A stretch of DNA of 64,000 bases from assembly GCA_001270045.2 (NCBI GenBank), contig DF970686.1:1-64000 (forward strand), read 5' to 3'. This document shows, piece by piece, positions 17,815-26,804 of the stretch. The position numbers were made by a program, and so were the translations under genes. The first letter of the stretch is position 1; each line of letters begins with the position of its first letter. Source of the stretch: Bacteroidales bacterium 6E. Lineage in GTDB: Bacteria > Bacteroidota > Bacteroidia > Bacteroidales > Prolixibacteraceae. The notes under the pieces were generated by a model that saw nothing but the letters and a program-made list of their open reading frames with translations, was not told the DNA's origin and did no database searches.

Positions 17815-19533
17815 ATGAAGATGAAAAAACTAATATACAGCACACTCCTTGCAGGACTGGTTCTTGCATCAGGCTGCAGCGAGGATTATCTGGACACGGA
17901 CAACCTGTACGGGAAGAGTCTGGAAACTTTCTACAGCACACCTCAGGACATCAGTGAAGCGATGGCCGGGGTTTACAATGCCATCTATACACCCAATGTT
18001 CACAGTGATGAGGCCGTTGCAGCCAACCTGATGTCGGACATGATGCTCGGCGGTGGTGGTCCCGATGACAAATCAGCCAAATGGGTTGACAATTTTGAAG
18101 ATCCGGCCGAAGATACTTACCGTGACTTATGGGTACAATCTTACAACGGTATTGTAAGGGCTACCGGTATCATTGAAAAAACGGAAGCTGCCGATTTCAC
18201 TAAATTTTTCAGCAGTCCCGAAGAGGCACAGAAATTCAAAGACCAGGCCATTGGTGAAGCCTTGTTCATGAGGGCTTATTACTATTTCCGCCTGGGCAGA
18301 TATTTTGGTGGTGTGCCACTGATCGTAAACCTGGATGACCCCAGGGATGCACCCCGGTCGACCTTTACCGAAACCTTTGCGCAGATTGCGTCTGACCTGA
18401 AACTGGCCATCGAAACCATGCCAGCCACCCCGTTCCCGCAGATCCCGACCTCGGAATACGGACATGCCAACAAGTGGGTTGCCCAGGCATACCTCGCAAG
18501 GGTCTATTTATTCTATACCGGCTACATGACCAACATGGAAGGCGAATCGACCAACGAATTGCCATTGGCAGAGGGCGGATCACTTTCATCGACGGATGTA
18601 ATTGCCCAGCTGAATGACCTGATAGCCAACAGCGGCCATAAACTGGCTACCGATTTCAGGAACCTGTGGCCCTATTCATACCTGAATATTGCAGCAGGCA
18701 GAACGGTTCTTCCATGGGCCGAGGCTGAAGGTTTGTCATGGGTTGGACAGGACGGTCACTCACCCACATTCGGAACCGGTAACTATGAAACCATGTTTGC
18801 TCAACGCTATTCATTTGGTGACTGGGGATGGTCGAACGGAAATATCTATACCAACCGGTATGCGCTGTTTAACGCAATCCGAGACAACTCAATGGTTCCT
18901 TTTGGACAAGGCTGGGGCTGGTGCACCATCAATCCCAAATTATTCAACCAATGGGATAACAATGACCCAAGGAAACTGGGATCGATCATCCAGGTTGGCC
19001 AGGAAGACCAGGGTACTGCCGGATACAACAGAGACAAGGGTGACCATGAAACAGGCCTGTTCAACAAGAAATACACAGCCTTGCAATATCAGGATGCTGC
19101 AGGTACAACCAAAGGTATGTTTGTCCAGCTTTACAACTGGGGTAATGCCGATTATCAGCTGATGCATGCTCAGGATTTCATCCTGATGCGCTACGCCGAC
19201 GTCTTGCTGATGCACTCAGAAATCAGCGGCACCGCCGATGGCATGAATGCTGTCAGGGCCAGGGCCGGACTGGACCCAGTATCTTATTCACTGGATGCAC
19301 TCAAACAGGAAAGGTTGCATGAACTGGCATTTGAAGGACTGCGCTGGTTTGACCTGGTTCGCTGGGGAGATGTTGACAACGCTTTCAACGACGTAATCGA
19401 CGTAAGAAATTCAGGATCGGAAGCCAAATACAGGGTAACCTATCGTACTGAAACCAAAGGCAGGGTGCCGATTCCGGAAACGGAAATGAGATTGTCGAAC
19501 GGGGTATACGAACAGAATCCCGGCTGGAATTAG
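17815..19533 (+). CDS. susD: SusD/RagB-family nutrient-binding lipoprotein
   Basis: A 572-residue surface lipoprotein that caps the SusC barrel and captures substrate. The lipobox LASGC places the lipidated Cys at 21. SusD N-terminal features are present (DYLDTDNLYGKS, SEAMAGVYNAIY). The helical TPR-like core contains FMRAYYYFRLGRYFGGVPLI and the C-terminal block contains LKQERLHELAFEGLRWFDLVRWG, both hallmark SusD stretches. A second ATG two codons in (17821) is equally usable. It is 12 bp after susC and 23 bp before the third gene of the operon. Confidence 0.97.
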   Translation: MKMKKLIYSTLLAGLVLASGCSEDYLDTDNLYGKSLETFYSTPQDISEAMAGVYNAIYTPNVHSDEAVAANLMSDMMLGGGGPDDKSAKWVDNFEDPAEDTYRDLWVQSYNGIVRATGIIEKTEAADFTKFFSSPEEAQKFKDQAIGEALFMRAYYYFRLGRYFGGVPLIVNLDDPRDAPRSTFTETFAQIASDLKLAIETMPATPFPQIPTSEYGHANKWVAQAYLARVYLFYTGYMTNMEGESTNELPLAEGGSLSSTDVIAQLNDLIANSGHKLATDFRNLWPYSYLNIAAGRTVLPWAEAEGLSWVGQDGHSPTFGTGNYETMFAQRYSFGDWGWSNGNIYTNRYALFNAIRDNSMVPFGQGWGWCTINPKLFNQWDNNDPRKLGSIIQVGQEDQGTAGYNRDKGDHETGLFNKKYTALQYQDAAGTTKGMFVQLYNWGNADYQLMHAQDFILMRYADVLLMHSEISGTADGMNAVRARAGLDPVSYSLDALKQERLHELAFEGLRWFDLVRWGDVDNAFNDVIDVRNSGSEAKYRVTYRTETKGRVPIPETEMRLSNGVYEQNPGWN

Positions 19534-19556
19534 TGGACAAATTAAATTGAGAAAAA

Positions 19557-20351
19557 ATGAAAAGAAATAAAATATTATTCAGTCTGATCTTTGGATGGAT
19601 GATACTGATGGTATCATCGTGCGAGTCGATTGTCGACGAAAAACACCTCGAAAACTCTACAACAGTCGAAGGTGTCGAATTGGTGGCAACCCAAAACGCA
19701 GCCAAAGGTAACCTCATTGAGCTGAGCATGAATACTCCCGGAGTTACGGGATACTGGAATTATAACCTCGGAAAAGCACTGACTAACAAAGTCGAAATTG
19801 TATATCCGATCCCCGGAACATCGACTTTTACATTTGTTGGTACCCTGGGTGCCGAATTCTTTGAAAAAACCATCGATGTACAGGTGAATGTATTGGATAC
19901 CCCGCTGGACCAGGACTGGTATGACCTCGTCAGCGACGCCACTTCTGCCGGGAAAACCTGGAAATTTGACGGTGGTCCTGCGCCTGATGGCAGGCAGTGG
20001 TGGTTTATGGCAGACCCCAACAATCCTTTTGGGTTATGGTGGAATGCCGGTGGTGACTGCTGTCCCCCCGTTGATGCAGCCGGTAAAATGCATTTCGACC
20101 TGAATGGTGCCGCAAACTTCACCTACTACAATGGTCCCGATGCAACTCCCGTTAAAGGAAGTTTCGTCCTGGATATTGCCAACAAGACCTTACAGGTTAA
20201 TGGGGCAAACATTCTGGGAGCCGAAGAGCCAAGAGGCAATCCGAATGGCTTGTATCAAATCATTGAGCTTACCGAAGACAGAATGGTGCTGTTTGTGTCA
20301 AACAACGCTGGCGGTACCGGATGGACCTGGATTTTTGTTCCTGTCGAATAG
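19557..20351 (+). CDS. Surface lipoprotein of the SusCD operon, candidate glycan-binding protein
   Basis: A 264-residue lipoprotein (lipobox VSSC, Cys22). Residues 40-115 form an Ig/PKD-like domain (VELVATQNAAKGNLIELSMN...GTSTFTFVGTLGAEFFEKTIDVQV). Residues 120-264 form a tryptophan-rich beta domain (DWYDLVSDATSAGKTWKFDG, WWFMADPNNPFGLWWNAGGDCC, WTWIFVPVE). Position three in a Sus operon and exposed aromatic residues suggest a SusE-position glycan-binding protein. I infer this from context, because it is not similar enough to SusE/SusF to name. An intrinsic terminator follows, closing the operon. Confidence 0.75.
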   Translation: MKRNKILFSLIFGWMILMVSSCESIVDEKHLENSTTVEGVELVATQNAAKGNLIELSMNTPGVTGYWNYNLGKALTNKVEIVYPIPGTSTFTFVGTLGAEFFEKTIDVQVNVLDTPLDQDWYDLVSDATSAGKTWKFDGGPAPDGRQWWFMADPNNPFGLWWNAGGDCCPPVDAAGKMHFDLNGAANFTYYNGPDATPVKGSFVLDIANKTLQVNGANILGAEEPRGNPNGLYQIIELTEDRMVLFVSNNAGGTGWTWIFVPVE

Positions 20352-20385
20352 TTTCAAGTTAGAAAACCATCGATAATTTAAATAG

Positions 20386-20415
20386 GGCTGTCAGAAATGG
20401 CAGCCTTATTTTTTT
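20386..20415 (+). terminator. Intrinsic terminator of the susCD operon
   Basis: The stem GGCTGTC (20386-20392) pairs with GGCAGCC (20399-20405) around a 6-nt loop, with one G-U pair. A near-continuous T-run to 20415 follows. It sits 34 bp after the lipoprotein stop and directly at the end of the convergent gene. Confidence 0.85.
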
Positions 20416-20651
20416 CGTATCGCCGTGATGACAACCCCGATGATTCCAATTAGGATTCCCGGAATACAAACAAAAAAGACAATGCTTTCGGCAATTTCAT
20501 CATTTACTAATTCTCCTTTGCCAAGCACATCCAGCAGTGTGATTGCCAGGATTATAAATAACAGCAATCCAATGCATCCTAACAGGATGAAACGATAAGT
20601 ACTGCTTTTACTCAACAGGTGACTTTTCATGGTGTCAGTAATAATTTTCAA
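20406..20651 (-). CDS. Small two-helix membrane protein
   Basis: 81 residues, or 74 if started at the second ATG at 20630. Two clear transmembrane helices (FILLGCIGLLLFIILAITLL and IVFFVCIPGILIGIIGVVITAI) flank a short acidic loop (GKGELVNDEIAES). The tail is basic (RKK). No family is recognised. The stop codon overlaps the T-rich tail of the opposing terminator, which might serve both strands. Confidence 0.5.
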   Translation of the reverse strand: MKIITDTMKSHLLSKSSTYRFILLGCIGLLLFIILAITLLDVLGKGELVNDEIAESIVFFVCIPGILIGIIGVVITAIRKK

Positions 20652-20690
20652 TTTGACAATGCCTGTAAAACAAGGTGTGAGTCCTTTTTT

Positions 20691-21326
20691 TTAAAAGGCC
20701 ACAATGACGCCTATCCCGAAGGAAACTCCAGTCTGGGTTCCTTTTGAATCAGAGTCAGAATCGTCCTCCTTATTGGTAAAATGCTGGTATCCCAGGGTAA
20801 AATCAATCCCGACATTTTCAATAAAGAAATAGGTAGCTCCCGATCCGAGATACCATCCACTCAGATTCGATTCATCAGAACCAGAATCCCCATATTTATA
20901 ACTGTAACTGCCTATACCGGCCTTGCCTTCAACAAAAGGCAGGAATTCTTTCTCACTCATCAGGAAGTATCTCATGGAAGGGCCTATCAGGAATACAGTG
21001 GAAGAACTTTTGTCATTATCCTCATCATCCTTGCTCGAGGCACTTGCCAGCATGAGTGCAATTCCCACAAACAGATTGTCAGTCAATCCATAACTGATTG
21101 TAGGCATACTTCCTTCCCCGAAACTGGCATTAAGAATCGATGGCCCGATTGAAAAATTCGTGAAGTTTGTTTTCATGTCGTAGGTACCAGACGAGTACTT
21201 TTCAGTGCCAGTTTGAAAAGAGATCAGATTCAGTCCGCCAAGCTGCCAGTTACCCTTCTCCGTCTGGGCAGAAGCAACCCATCCCGCCAATAGCAGGATC
21301 ATCAGAAACAAGATTTTCCTTTTCAT
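20691..21326 (-). CDS. Outer-membrane beta-barrel protein (OmpA/OmpX-like porin family)
   Basis: A 211-residue protein with signal peptide MKRKILFLMILLLAGWVASAQ. Alternating strands follow: NWQLGGLNLISFQTG, NFSIGPSILNASF, TISYGLTDNLFVGIALML, FLIGPSMRYFL, PFVEGKAGIGSYSY, LGSGATYFFIENVGIDFTLGYQHF and VSFGIGVIVAF. Polar Asp/Ser loops (KDDEDNDKSS, EDDSDSDSKG) separate them. The terminal Phe is the usual BAM recognition signal. Family barrels of eight strands have various or no known functions. It is transcribed alone. Confidence 0.82.
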   Translation of the reverse strand: MKRKILFLMILLLAGWVASAQTEKGNWQLGGLNLISFQTGTEKYSSGTYDMKTNFTNFSIGPSILNASFGEGSMPTISYGLTDNLFVGIALMLASASSKDDEDNDKSSSTVFLIGPSMRYFLMSEKEFLPFVEGKAGIGSYSYKYGDSGSDESNLSGWYLGSGATYFFIENVGIDFTLGYQHFTNKEDDSDSDSKGTQTGVSFGIGVIVAF

Positions 21327-21542
21327 GGTTTTTCTCTTTGTTTATATCAATTTACGAAATTTTAAGTCGGGATACAAGTGCCTTTAATGGCAGGAAACCA
21401 GACAGGGAAAGGATAATACATGCCTTAAAAAATTCTCTTCAAAAGCCATTCAAAACAAACATAATGTTTTAAATACCAGAAGTTTATTCGTAAATTATAG
21501 TTTGCTTTTTAAAAACTTATCAGTCGATTAAATTGATTGGCA

Positions 21543-23840
21543 ATGAAACATTTTTCCTTGATTTGCGGACTTTTGGGCGTTATGTTCATTACAACGTCCG
21601 AATGCTGGTCTCAGAACATCTTCACGGATGGAGACTTCAGCGTTTCTACTGAAATTACCCCAATTTCGGATTCACTTCCACCTGCCGACACCTGGTGTTC
21701 GTGGCTGAATGTCTGGAACGGTGTCGATGCTTATCCGGCAGTGGTAGATGGGGTATGCAAATACCAGATCAACTTTCCCGGCTATAACTCATGGGACATA
21801 CAATTAATCCAGTATGGGTTTGAGCTGGTTCAGGATCATGCTTACCGGTTGACATTTGATGTAAAGGCAACGGCCGACCGGTATATAGGTGTCTTTTTGG
21901 GAGAGGAAGGTGGTACCTGGTTCAACTATCTGGGATCCCACTATAATCAATGGGTAACAACCGATTGGCAGACCATCACACTTGAATTTAAGGCTGGCAA
22001 AACATTCCCGGCTTACAAATTCAGCCTTGAAATGGGCATTATGTATGGCGATCTCTGGTTTGACAACATCATGCTCGAAGATCTGGGTTATTCGCCCCCA
22101 CAGATCGGGATAGTCGGAACGGCAGTATCTGACTGGAATACGGATGTATTTATGACCACAACCGATGATATCACATATACGCTGACAAACTATCCATTAA
22201 AAGGAGGAGAACTGAAATTCAGGCAGGATGCCGACTGGAGCATCAACTGGGGATCCGACACCTTCCCGGTTGGAACAGGTGTCCAGGATGGCCCGAACAT
22301 CCCAATTTATGCCCCAGGCAATTATGACATTACCTTTAACCGTTTTACCGGCGAATACAGTTTTGAATGCGTTTCCGACTGTGCGGCCGCCGTCACCTTT
22401 GTGGGCACCGCCGTTCCGCCTGCCTATAACTGGAGTGAGGGATTGCCGATGAGAACTTTTGACGGTGAGGTATACATGTTATGGAACCTGATGCTAACCG
22501 ATGGTGAAGCGTTGTTCAGGGTTGAGGGGGATCCGGAAATCTTGTATGGGGCGACGACATTCCCGAATGGGACGGCTGTGGCCGGAGGTGATCCCATCCC
22601 CATACCTGCCGCCCATTATGAAGTGTTTTTTGACCTCAATACCCTTGAATATCACTTTGCTTTTCCCAATCTGGGGATACTGGGCTCAGCCCTCAACGGC
22701 TGGGATACCGATATTGATATGGAAACCACCGACGGAATCATCTATACTCTGAAGGACCATCCGTTCAGTGAGGGATATATAAAATTCAGGCTGAACGACA
22801 ACTGGGAAGTCAACTGGGGAGGATATGGCTTCCCGAACGGGTACGCCTGGTTCTATGGTCCGGACATCCCTGTCATGGCTGGCACCTATGACCTGACCTT
22901 CAATATAATGACGGGTGAATTCTTCTTTGTGGCCACTAGCTGTCCGATTGCGGGAATCCAATGTCCTGATTTCATTTACACCGAAAACTCCTGGGGAGAA
23001 TGTGGTGCCTGGGTTTACTATCCCGATGTGACCGCTGCTCCCAACTGTGGTGGCGATGGAGTAACGATCGTGCAAACCGAAGGATTGCCCTCAGGCTCCT
23101 TCTTCCCGGTCGGCTATACCACCAACACTTTCGTCCTCACCAATGAAGCAGGCGATATGGTGACCTGCAGCTTTGACATCATGGTATATGACTGGGAACC
23201 TCCCGTGATCGAAAATATAGTGGTCAACACCGATCTTGTATGGCCACCCAATCACCAGATGATCCCGGTAGAGATAGAATATACGATTTCTGATAACTGC
23301 GGCATGAGTTATGCGGGCATTTACGTCTGGAGCAGTGAAGAGGATGACGCGACAGGAGATGGAAACACCTCAATCGATTACGAAATCATTGATGAACACC
23401 ATCTGCTACTGAGGGCAGAAAGAAGCGGTAAAGGAATTGGGAGGAACTACTACGTAGTGATCTATTCTTGGGATGAATCATGGAACACAAATTATCAGAT
23501 TGTTCAGGTCTTTATTCCACACGATATGGGTATGATGGGCAAAGCAGGCCAGGGAACAACCGGTTTAAAGTCGGCCGAATTGCAGTCACCCCATATGGAA
23601 GGGCCTGCTTTGCAAATCTGGCCCAATCCCTCAAATCAGCATTTCAATCTTGATTTCCGGACGTTATCCAATGATCCAGTCACTTTCACCCTGTTCAGTT
23701 CTGACGGAAGGATGCTGATGCAACAGGAAATTTCAGGAACGAAGCCCTATGTATTTGGTGATGACCTGATTCCAGGTGTATACTATGTGTCGGTCAAAAA
23801 CGGACCAGTCATGAAATCCGTCAAAATAATCAAACAATAA
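21543..23840 (+). CDS. T9SS-secreted multidomain carbohydrate-binding protein
   Basis: 765 residues from the ATG at 21543 (a TTG six bases earlier is possible). After a signal peptide comes a CBM4/9-like jelly roll (about 27-185: NIFTDGDFSVS...WDIQLIQYGFELVQDHAYRLTFDVKA). Three SusE/SusF-like repeats follow (about 192-282, 288-378 and 381-470). Each starts with a G-x-A-x-x-W pattern and ends in a Y-x-(I/V/L)-x-F-x strand. A HYR-like domain comes next (about 473-560), then an Ig-like segment. The last 75 residues are a type A T9SS sorting domain (LQIWPNPSNQHFNLDF...VYYVSVKNG). No catalytic domain is visible, so this is probably a secreted or surface glycan binder. Confidence 0.85.
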   Translation: MKHFSLICGLLGVMFITTSECWSQNIFTDGDFSVSTEITPISDSLPPADTWCSWLNVWNGVDAYPAVVDGVCKYQINFPGYNSWDIQLIQYGFELVQDHAYRLTFDVKATADRYIGVFLGEEGGTWFNYLGSHYNQWVTTDWQTITLEFKAGKTFPAYKFSLEMGIMYGDLWFDNIMLEDLGYSPPQIGIVGTAVSDWNTDVFMTTTDDITYTLTNYPLKGGELKFRQDADWSINWGSDTFPVGTGVQDGPNIPIYAPGNYDITFNRFTGEYSFECVSDCAAAVTFVGTAVPPAYNWSEGLPMRTFDGEVYMLWNLMLTDGEALFRVEGDPEILYGATTFPNGTAVAGGDPIPIPAAHYEVFFDLNTLEYHFAFPNLGILGSALNGWDTDIDMETTDGIIYTLKDHPFSEGYIKFRLNDNWEVNWGGYGFPNGYAWFYGPDIPVMAGTYDLTFNIMTGEFFFVATSCPIAGIQCPDFIYTENSWGECGAWVYYPDVTAAPNCGGDGVTIVQTEGLPSGSFFPVGYTTNTFVLTNEAGDMVTCSFDIMVYDWEPPVIENIVVNTDLVWPPNHQMIPVEIEYTISDNCGMSYAGIYVWSSEEDDATGDGNTSIDYEIIDEHHLLLRAERSGKGIGRNYYVVIYSWDESWNTNYQIVQVFIPHDMGMMGKAGQGTTGLKSAELQSPHMEGPALQIWPNPSNQHFNLDFRTLSNDPVTFTLFSSDGRMLMQQEISGTKPYVFGDDLIPGVYYVSVKNGPVMKSVKIIKQ

Positions 23841-23947
23841 CCGGCCAAAGGAACAAAATATAAACTGACAGGGTTTAGATAATACCCAATGCAGCCGGGG
23901 CAGGTTTTTCATCTGAAAAAAACCGGCAGCCCCATCACTCTCAAGGA

Positions 23948-23983
23948 ACAAGGCTGCTCCGCACGTTGACGGGGCAGCCTTGT
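23948..23983. terminator. Hairpin between convergent genes, possible bidirectional terminator
   Basis: A 13-bp stem with one T-G pair (23948-23960 with 23971-23983) and a 10-nt loop lies between the T9SS protein gene and the convergent TonB receptor gene. T-runs are weak. A second, imperfect GC-rich inverted repeat precedes it (about 23893-23934). Confidence 0.5.
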
Positions 23984-24013
23984 CGTGATTAGGGCAGGAC
24001 ACAAAAGGTATCC

Positions 24014-26140
24014 TCAGAACCGGATTCCAAATCCTACAACAAAGGTTCGTCCGGGCGTACCGCTATTGTATCCACCGGTCTCGTCCACGAAATCAAAAAT
24101 ATTATGTACGCCCAAACTTAGGCGGTAATGTGAGTTGAAGGTGTGATTCGTGTTCAACTTCCAGATCGAAAAGTCAGTCAGTTCGATCCGGGTCACCTCC
24201 CGGGTTCTTTCATCCATCATCTCAAGCTGGTTTTTCCCATAGAAATTTCCCTGTAGGTTCATATTGAGCTGGTAATTCCCAAATCTGCGGTCATAATCGA
24301 GGTTGGCTCCTGCCAGGAAGTTTCTGGTATTGCTGTATTCCTTACCGGTTGAATCGTTGATTTTCTTAACCCATGCCACGTTGGCGCTGGTTGTCAGATA
24401 CCTGTCAATTCTCGTGAGCAGCATGACATCCAATCCTTTCATTGTCGCCTCACTTTGGTTTTCATAGGCATATTCCATGACCATGCCTGGCTTCATCACG
24501 AACGTATCGCTGGCGGCAATCAGGTTTTTAACCTTGTTATGGTAGGTAGCTACCGAGAAGGTGACCCCATCACGGGCATATTCGGCAGAAAGCGAGAAAT
24601 AGTCCGACTTTTCAGGCTTCAGGTTTTCATTTCCGGCAAGGAACATGGGAATACCGGGTACAGGAATCTGGAAGTACATGTACTTCTCCTTCAAGGTTGG
24701 TGTTTTGTACCCCTGTGCATAGGCACCACGGAAAGTCAGCACCCATATCTTGTACATGGCGGATGCCTGTGGGGTCAGGTTCCATTTATAGATTTCGTTA
24801 TGGTTGGCCCTTAATCCGGCCACCACCGAAAACCGGTCAGTGAGCCTCAGGTCCTTTTGCAGGAACACCACCCAGTCGGTATTGCTCCTCTCTTCGATCT
24901 GGTTTCGGGGAGCAGTCAGGTTTTCGTTGATGTACTCAATTCCTACCACCATGCTGTTCCATGGAGTCAGTTGAAAATGACCCAACAGTCTGCCGTTCTG
25001 GTATACATTGTCGTAGTCGGTTTCCAGCGAATCGGGCGAAACCTTGTTCAGGAGCTTGTAGTTATCCGAATTCCAGCTGAGGGTGATACTGCTTTTCGGA
25101 TTTAAGAAATAGGAAGTCTTGCCCCCAAACATGACATCTGTATTGCGACGGTCGTAAAGGCTTGCCGAGGTGTTGTCGCGGTTCTTGCTGAAAAATGAAA
25201 AGTTGCCCTCCATCTCCCACCTGGCCGAAGGAGTGAACTTTAGCCGGTCGGAAACCATAAACCCATCTTCGCGCTCCTGTGTACGATACGAGTTACCTTC
25301 CAGCAAGTCGTAACCATCGGTTTTATCGAAACCAGCCGAAAGTAGGTTGGAAAACCTGCCCCATTTGCTACCAGTGGAAATCCTGTAGGTCTGGGTATTG
25401 AAGTTCGAGTACCTGGCCGTTGCCGAAATGCTGAACGGTTCACGTGGTTGTTGGGTAATGAGGTTCACCACCCCACCTAGGGCGTTGGAGCCGTAAAGTG
25501 TGGAAGCAGCGCCTTTCACGACCTCAATTTGTTCGACATCGGCCAGATTGATGCGTGAATAATCAATATCACCGAAGGTTTCGCCCGCCATGCGTTCACC
25601 GTTGACAAGGAAAAGCACATACTGTGGGTCTATACCAGACAATGACAAGGATTTTCCCCATGCAGTGCTTTTGAATTCCACTGCCGGTACGACCGCCTCG
25701 AGGGCTTCGGTGATGTCGGTGATGTTACGCTTTTCCAGATCACGGCCGGGAATGGCCTGAGTCAGCACAGGAATATTCTTGAGGCTCTTTTCGGTACGGG
25801 TACCGGTGACCACCACGGCATTCAGGTCGATAGAAGTTTCGGTCATCGCAAAATCCCTTTGGATATCATCGTCTGATATGTTCACGACTTCCTCAATTGT
25901 CTGAAGTCCCGAGAAACTGACACGGACTACATATTCACCGTTCCGAAGTCCCGACAACTCATATCTCCCGTCCTTATCGGTGGCAGTTCCAAGTGTAGTG
26001 TTTCGGATGGTGACATGTGCACCAGGAAGATCTTCATTGGTACCTGAGAGAAATACCCTGCCCGAGATTGAATTTTGCGCAATCAGCCCATAGGCCGAAA
26101 ACAGTATGAAGATAAAAATATAGAATGAAATCCTTTTCAT
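24014..26140 (-). CDS. TonB-dependent outer-membrane receptor, heme/metal type
   Basis: A 708-residue receptor with signal peptide (to about 21), a carboxypeptidase-regulatory-like domain (25-100), a TonB-box region (LNAVVVTGTRTE, about 107-118) and plug (about 118-235, ending with STLYGSNALGGVVNLIT). The 22-strand barrel ends GRTFVVGFGIRF. The block AYAQGYKTPTLKEKYMYF...GNENLKPEKS resembles the FRAP/NPNL region of heme receptors such as HmuR, but the key heme-binding histidines cannot be confirmed by eye. It is not of the SusC type and has no SusD. Two small genes on the same strand precede it and probably share its transcript. Confidence 0.9.
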   Translation of the reverse strand: MKRISFYIFIFILFSAYGLIAQNSISGRVFLSGTNEDLPGAHVTIRNTTLGTATDKDGRYELSGLRNGEYVVRVSFSGLQTIEEVVNISDDDIQRDFAMTETSIDLNAVVVTGTRTEKSLKNIPVLTQAIPGRDLEKRNITDITEALEAVVPAVEFKSTAWGKSLSLSGIDPQYVLFLVNGERMAGETFGDIDYSRINLADVEQIEVVKGAASTLYGSNALGGVVNLITQQPREPFSISATARYSNFNTQTYRISTGSKWGRFSNLLSAGFDKTDGYDLLEGNSYRTQEREDGFMVSDRLKFTPSARWEMEGNFSFFSKNRDNTSASLYDRRNTDVMFGGKTSYFLNPKSSITLSWNSDNYKLLNKVSPDSLETDYDNVYQNGRLLGHFQLTPWNSMVVGIEYINENLTAPRNQIEERSNTDWVVFLQKDLRLTDRFSVVAGLRANHNEIYKWNLTPQASAMYKIWVLTFRGAYAQGYKTPTLKEKYMYFQIPVPGIPMFLAGNENLKPEKSDYFSLSAEYARDGVTFSVATYHNKVKNLIAASDTFVMKPGMVMEYAYENQSEATMKGLDVMLLTRIDRYLTTSANVAWVKKINDSTGKEYSNTRNFLAGANLDYDRRFGNYQLNMNLQGNFYGKNQLEMMDERTREVTRIELTDFSIWKLNTNHTFNSHYRLSLGVHNIFDFVDETGGYNSGTPGRTFVVGFGIRF

Positions 26141-26235
26141 GGTTATGATGGTTAAAGTTGGGGCATGAGCAAAAGGGAAAGCCTGTACTATGCCTTACAA
26201 AATATGATTCCTGAATGAAATGGGGGTATGAACAA

Positions 26236-26574
26236 TTATACCGAAGGGGGAGCCTTGTTGGCATTGCCGGTCAAGACCGGGGATGTACACGATGATACTT
26301 TTGGAATAACAATTATCCCGGTGAACTGCGCCACGGGAGGCATCCAACCAGCCTCAGAGTCCGACATCATGTCGATGGCTAAGTCTACCGAATATGCCTT
26401 TCCGAAGGACAAACGGTCGACCTTTTCTTCACAGGAATGGGAAGACCTCTGTTCAGATTCCGACGGCCAGCCAGGTCGCAGGCTATGCATCGGACTCACA
26501 ACAAGCATGATGACCGGAAGAAAGGCAGTCAGCATCAATGTTATGATATACCCGGAAGGACCTATAAAAAACAT
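26236..26574 (-). CDS. Small exported Cys/Pro protein upstream of the TonB receptor
   Basis: 112 residues. A hydrophobic N-terminus (YIITLMLTAFLPVIMLVV) could be a signal peptide or anchor. The polar remainder has two cysteines (SHSCEEK and SSCTSP) and ends NKAPPSV. Bacteroidota receptors for metals are often preceded by short exported proteins with Cys/His motifs and a proline-pair tail, which this resembles loosely. The opposite strand is also open over 26228-26578. I prefer the minus frame because it lies between two minus-strand genes (11 bp after one, 95 bp before the other) and starts with a membrane segment. Confidence 0.5.
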   Translation of the reverse strand: MFFIGPSGYIITLMLTAFLPVIMLVVSPMHSLRPGWPSESEQRSSHSCEEKVDRLSFGKAYSVDLAIDMMSDSEAGWMPPVAQFTGIIVIPKVSSCTSPVLTGNANKAPPSV

Positions 26575-26585
26575 ATAAAAGACTT

Positions 26586-26726
26586 TTATGAAGTCTCAAA
26601 TATAGGAATATTGGGATGAAATATCCCAAATCCCCAGGCAAAATAGGTGACAACAACCGCCCAGAAAAGCAGATGCCGAAGAATAGCCCTTACTACGGAT
26701 CCCCAGTCAACAGGTTTGGGTGCCAT
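26586..26726 (-). CDS. 46-residue single-pass membrane protein
   Basis: This short frame reads MAPKPVDWGSVVRAILRHL, then a transmembrane helix (LFWAVVVTYFAWGFGIF), then a short tail (HPNIPIFETS). It is preceded by an AT-rich stretch suited to a promoter and lies 11 bp upstream of the next minus-strand start. The basic N-terminal flank and aromatic-rich helix argue for a real inner-membrane microprotein. No family is recognised. It would be the first gene of the operon leading to the TonB receptor. Confidence 0.5.
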   Translation of the reverse strand: MAPKPVDWGSVVRAILRHLLFWAVVVTYFAWGFGIFHPNIPIFETS

Positions 26727-26804
26727 GGTCGGATTTGATAATGTATGATGGGAGTATTAGTTGAAGATTTCAGATAATTAGAATTTATAACAGTTTATTT
26801 CGGA

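Noticed and set aside
14572-20351. A complete polysaccharide utilisation locus
   Set aside because: No glycosidase, lyase or regulator of that locus type adjoins the SusCD genes; the pullulanase at 54-56 kb is cytoplasmic and far away.
26228-26578. Plus-strand 116-codon frame
   Set aside because: It overlaps the minus-strand exported-protein frame, has no signal or domain, and does not fit the minus-strand operon layout. It is the weaker of the two but not excluded.
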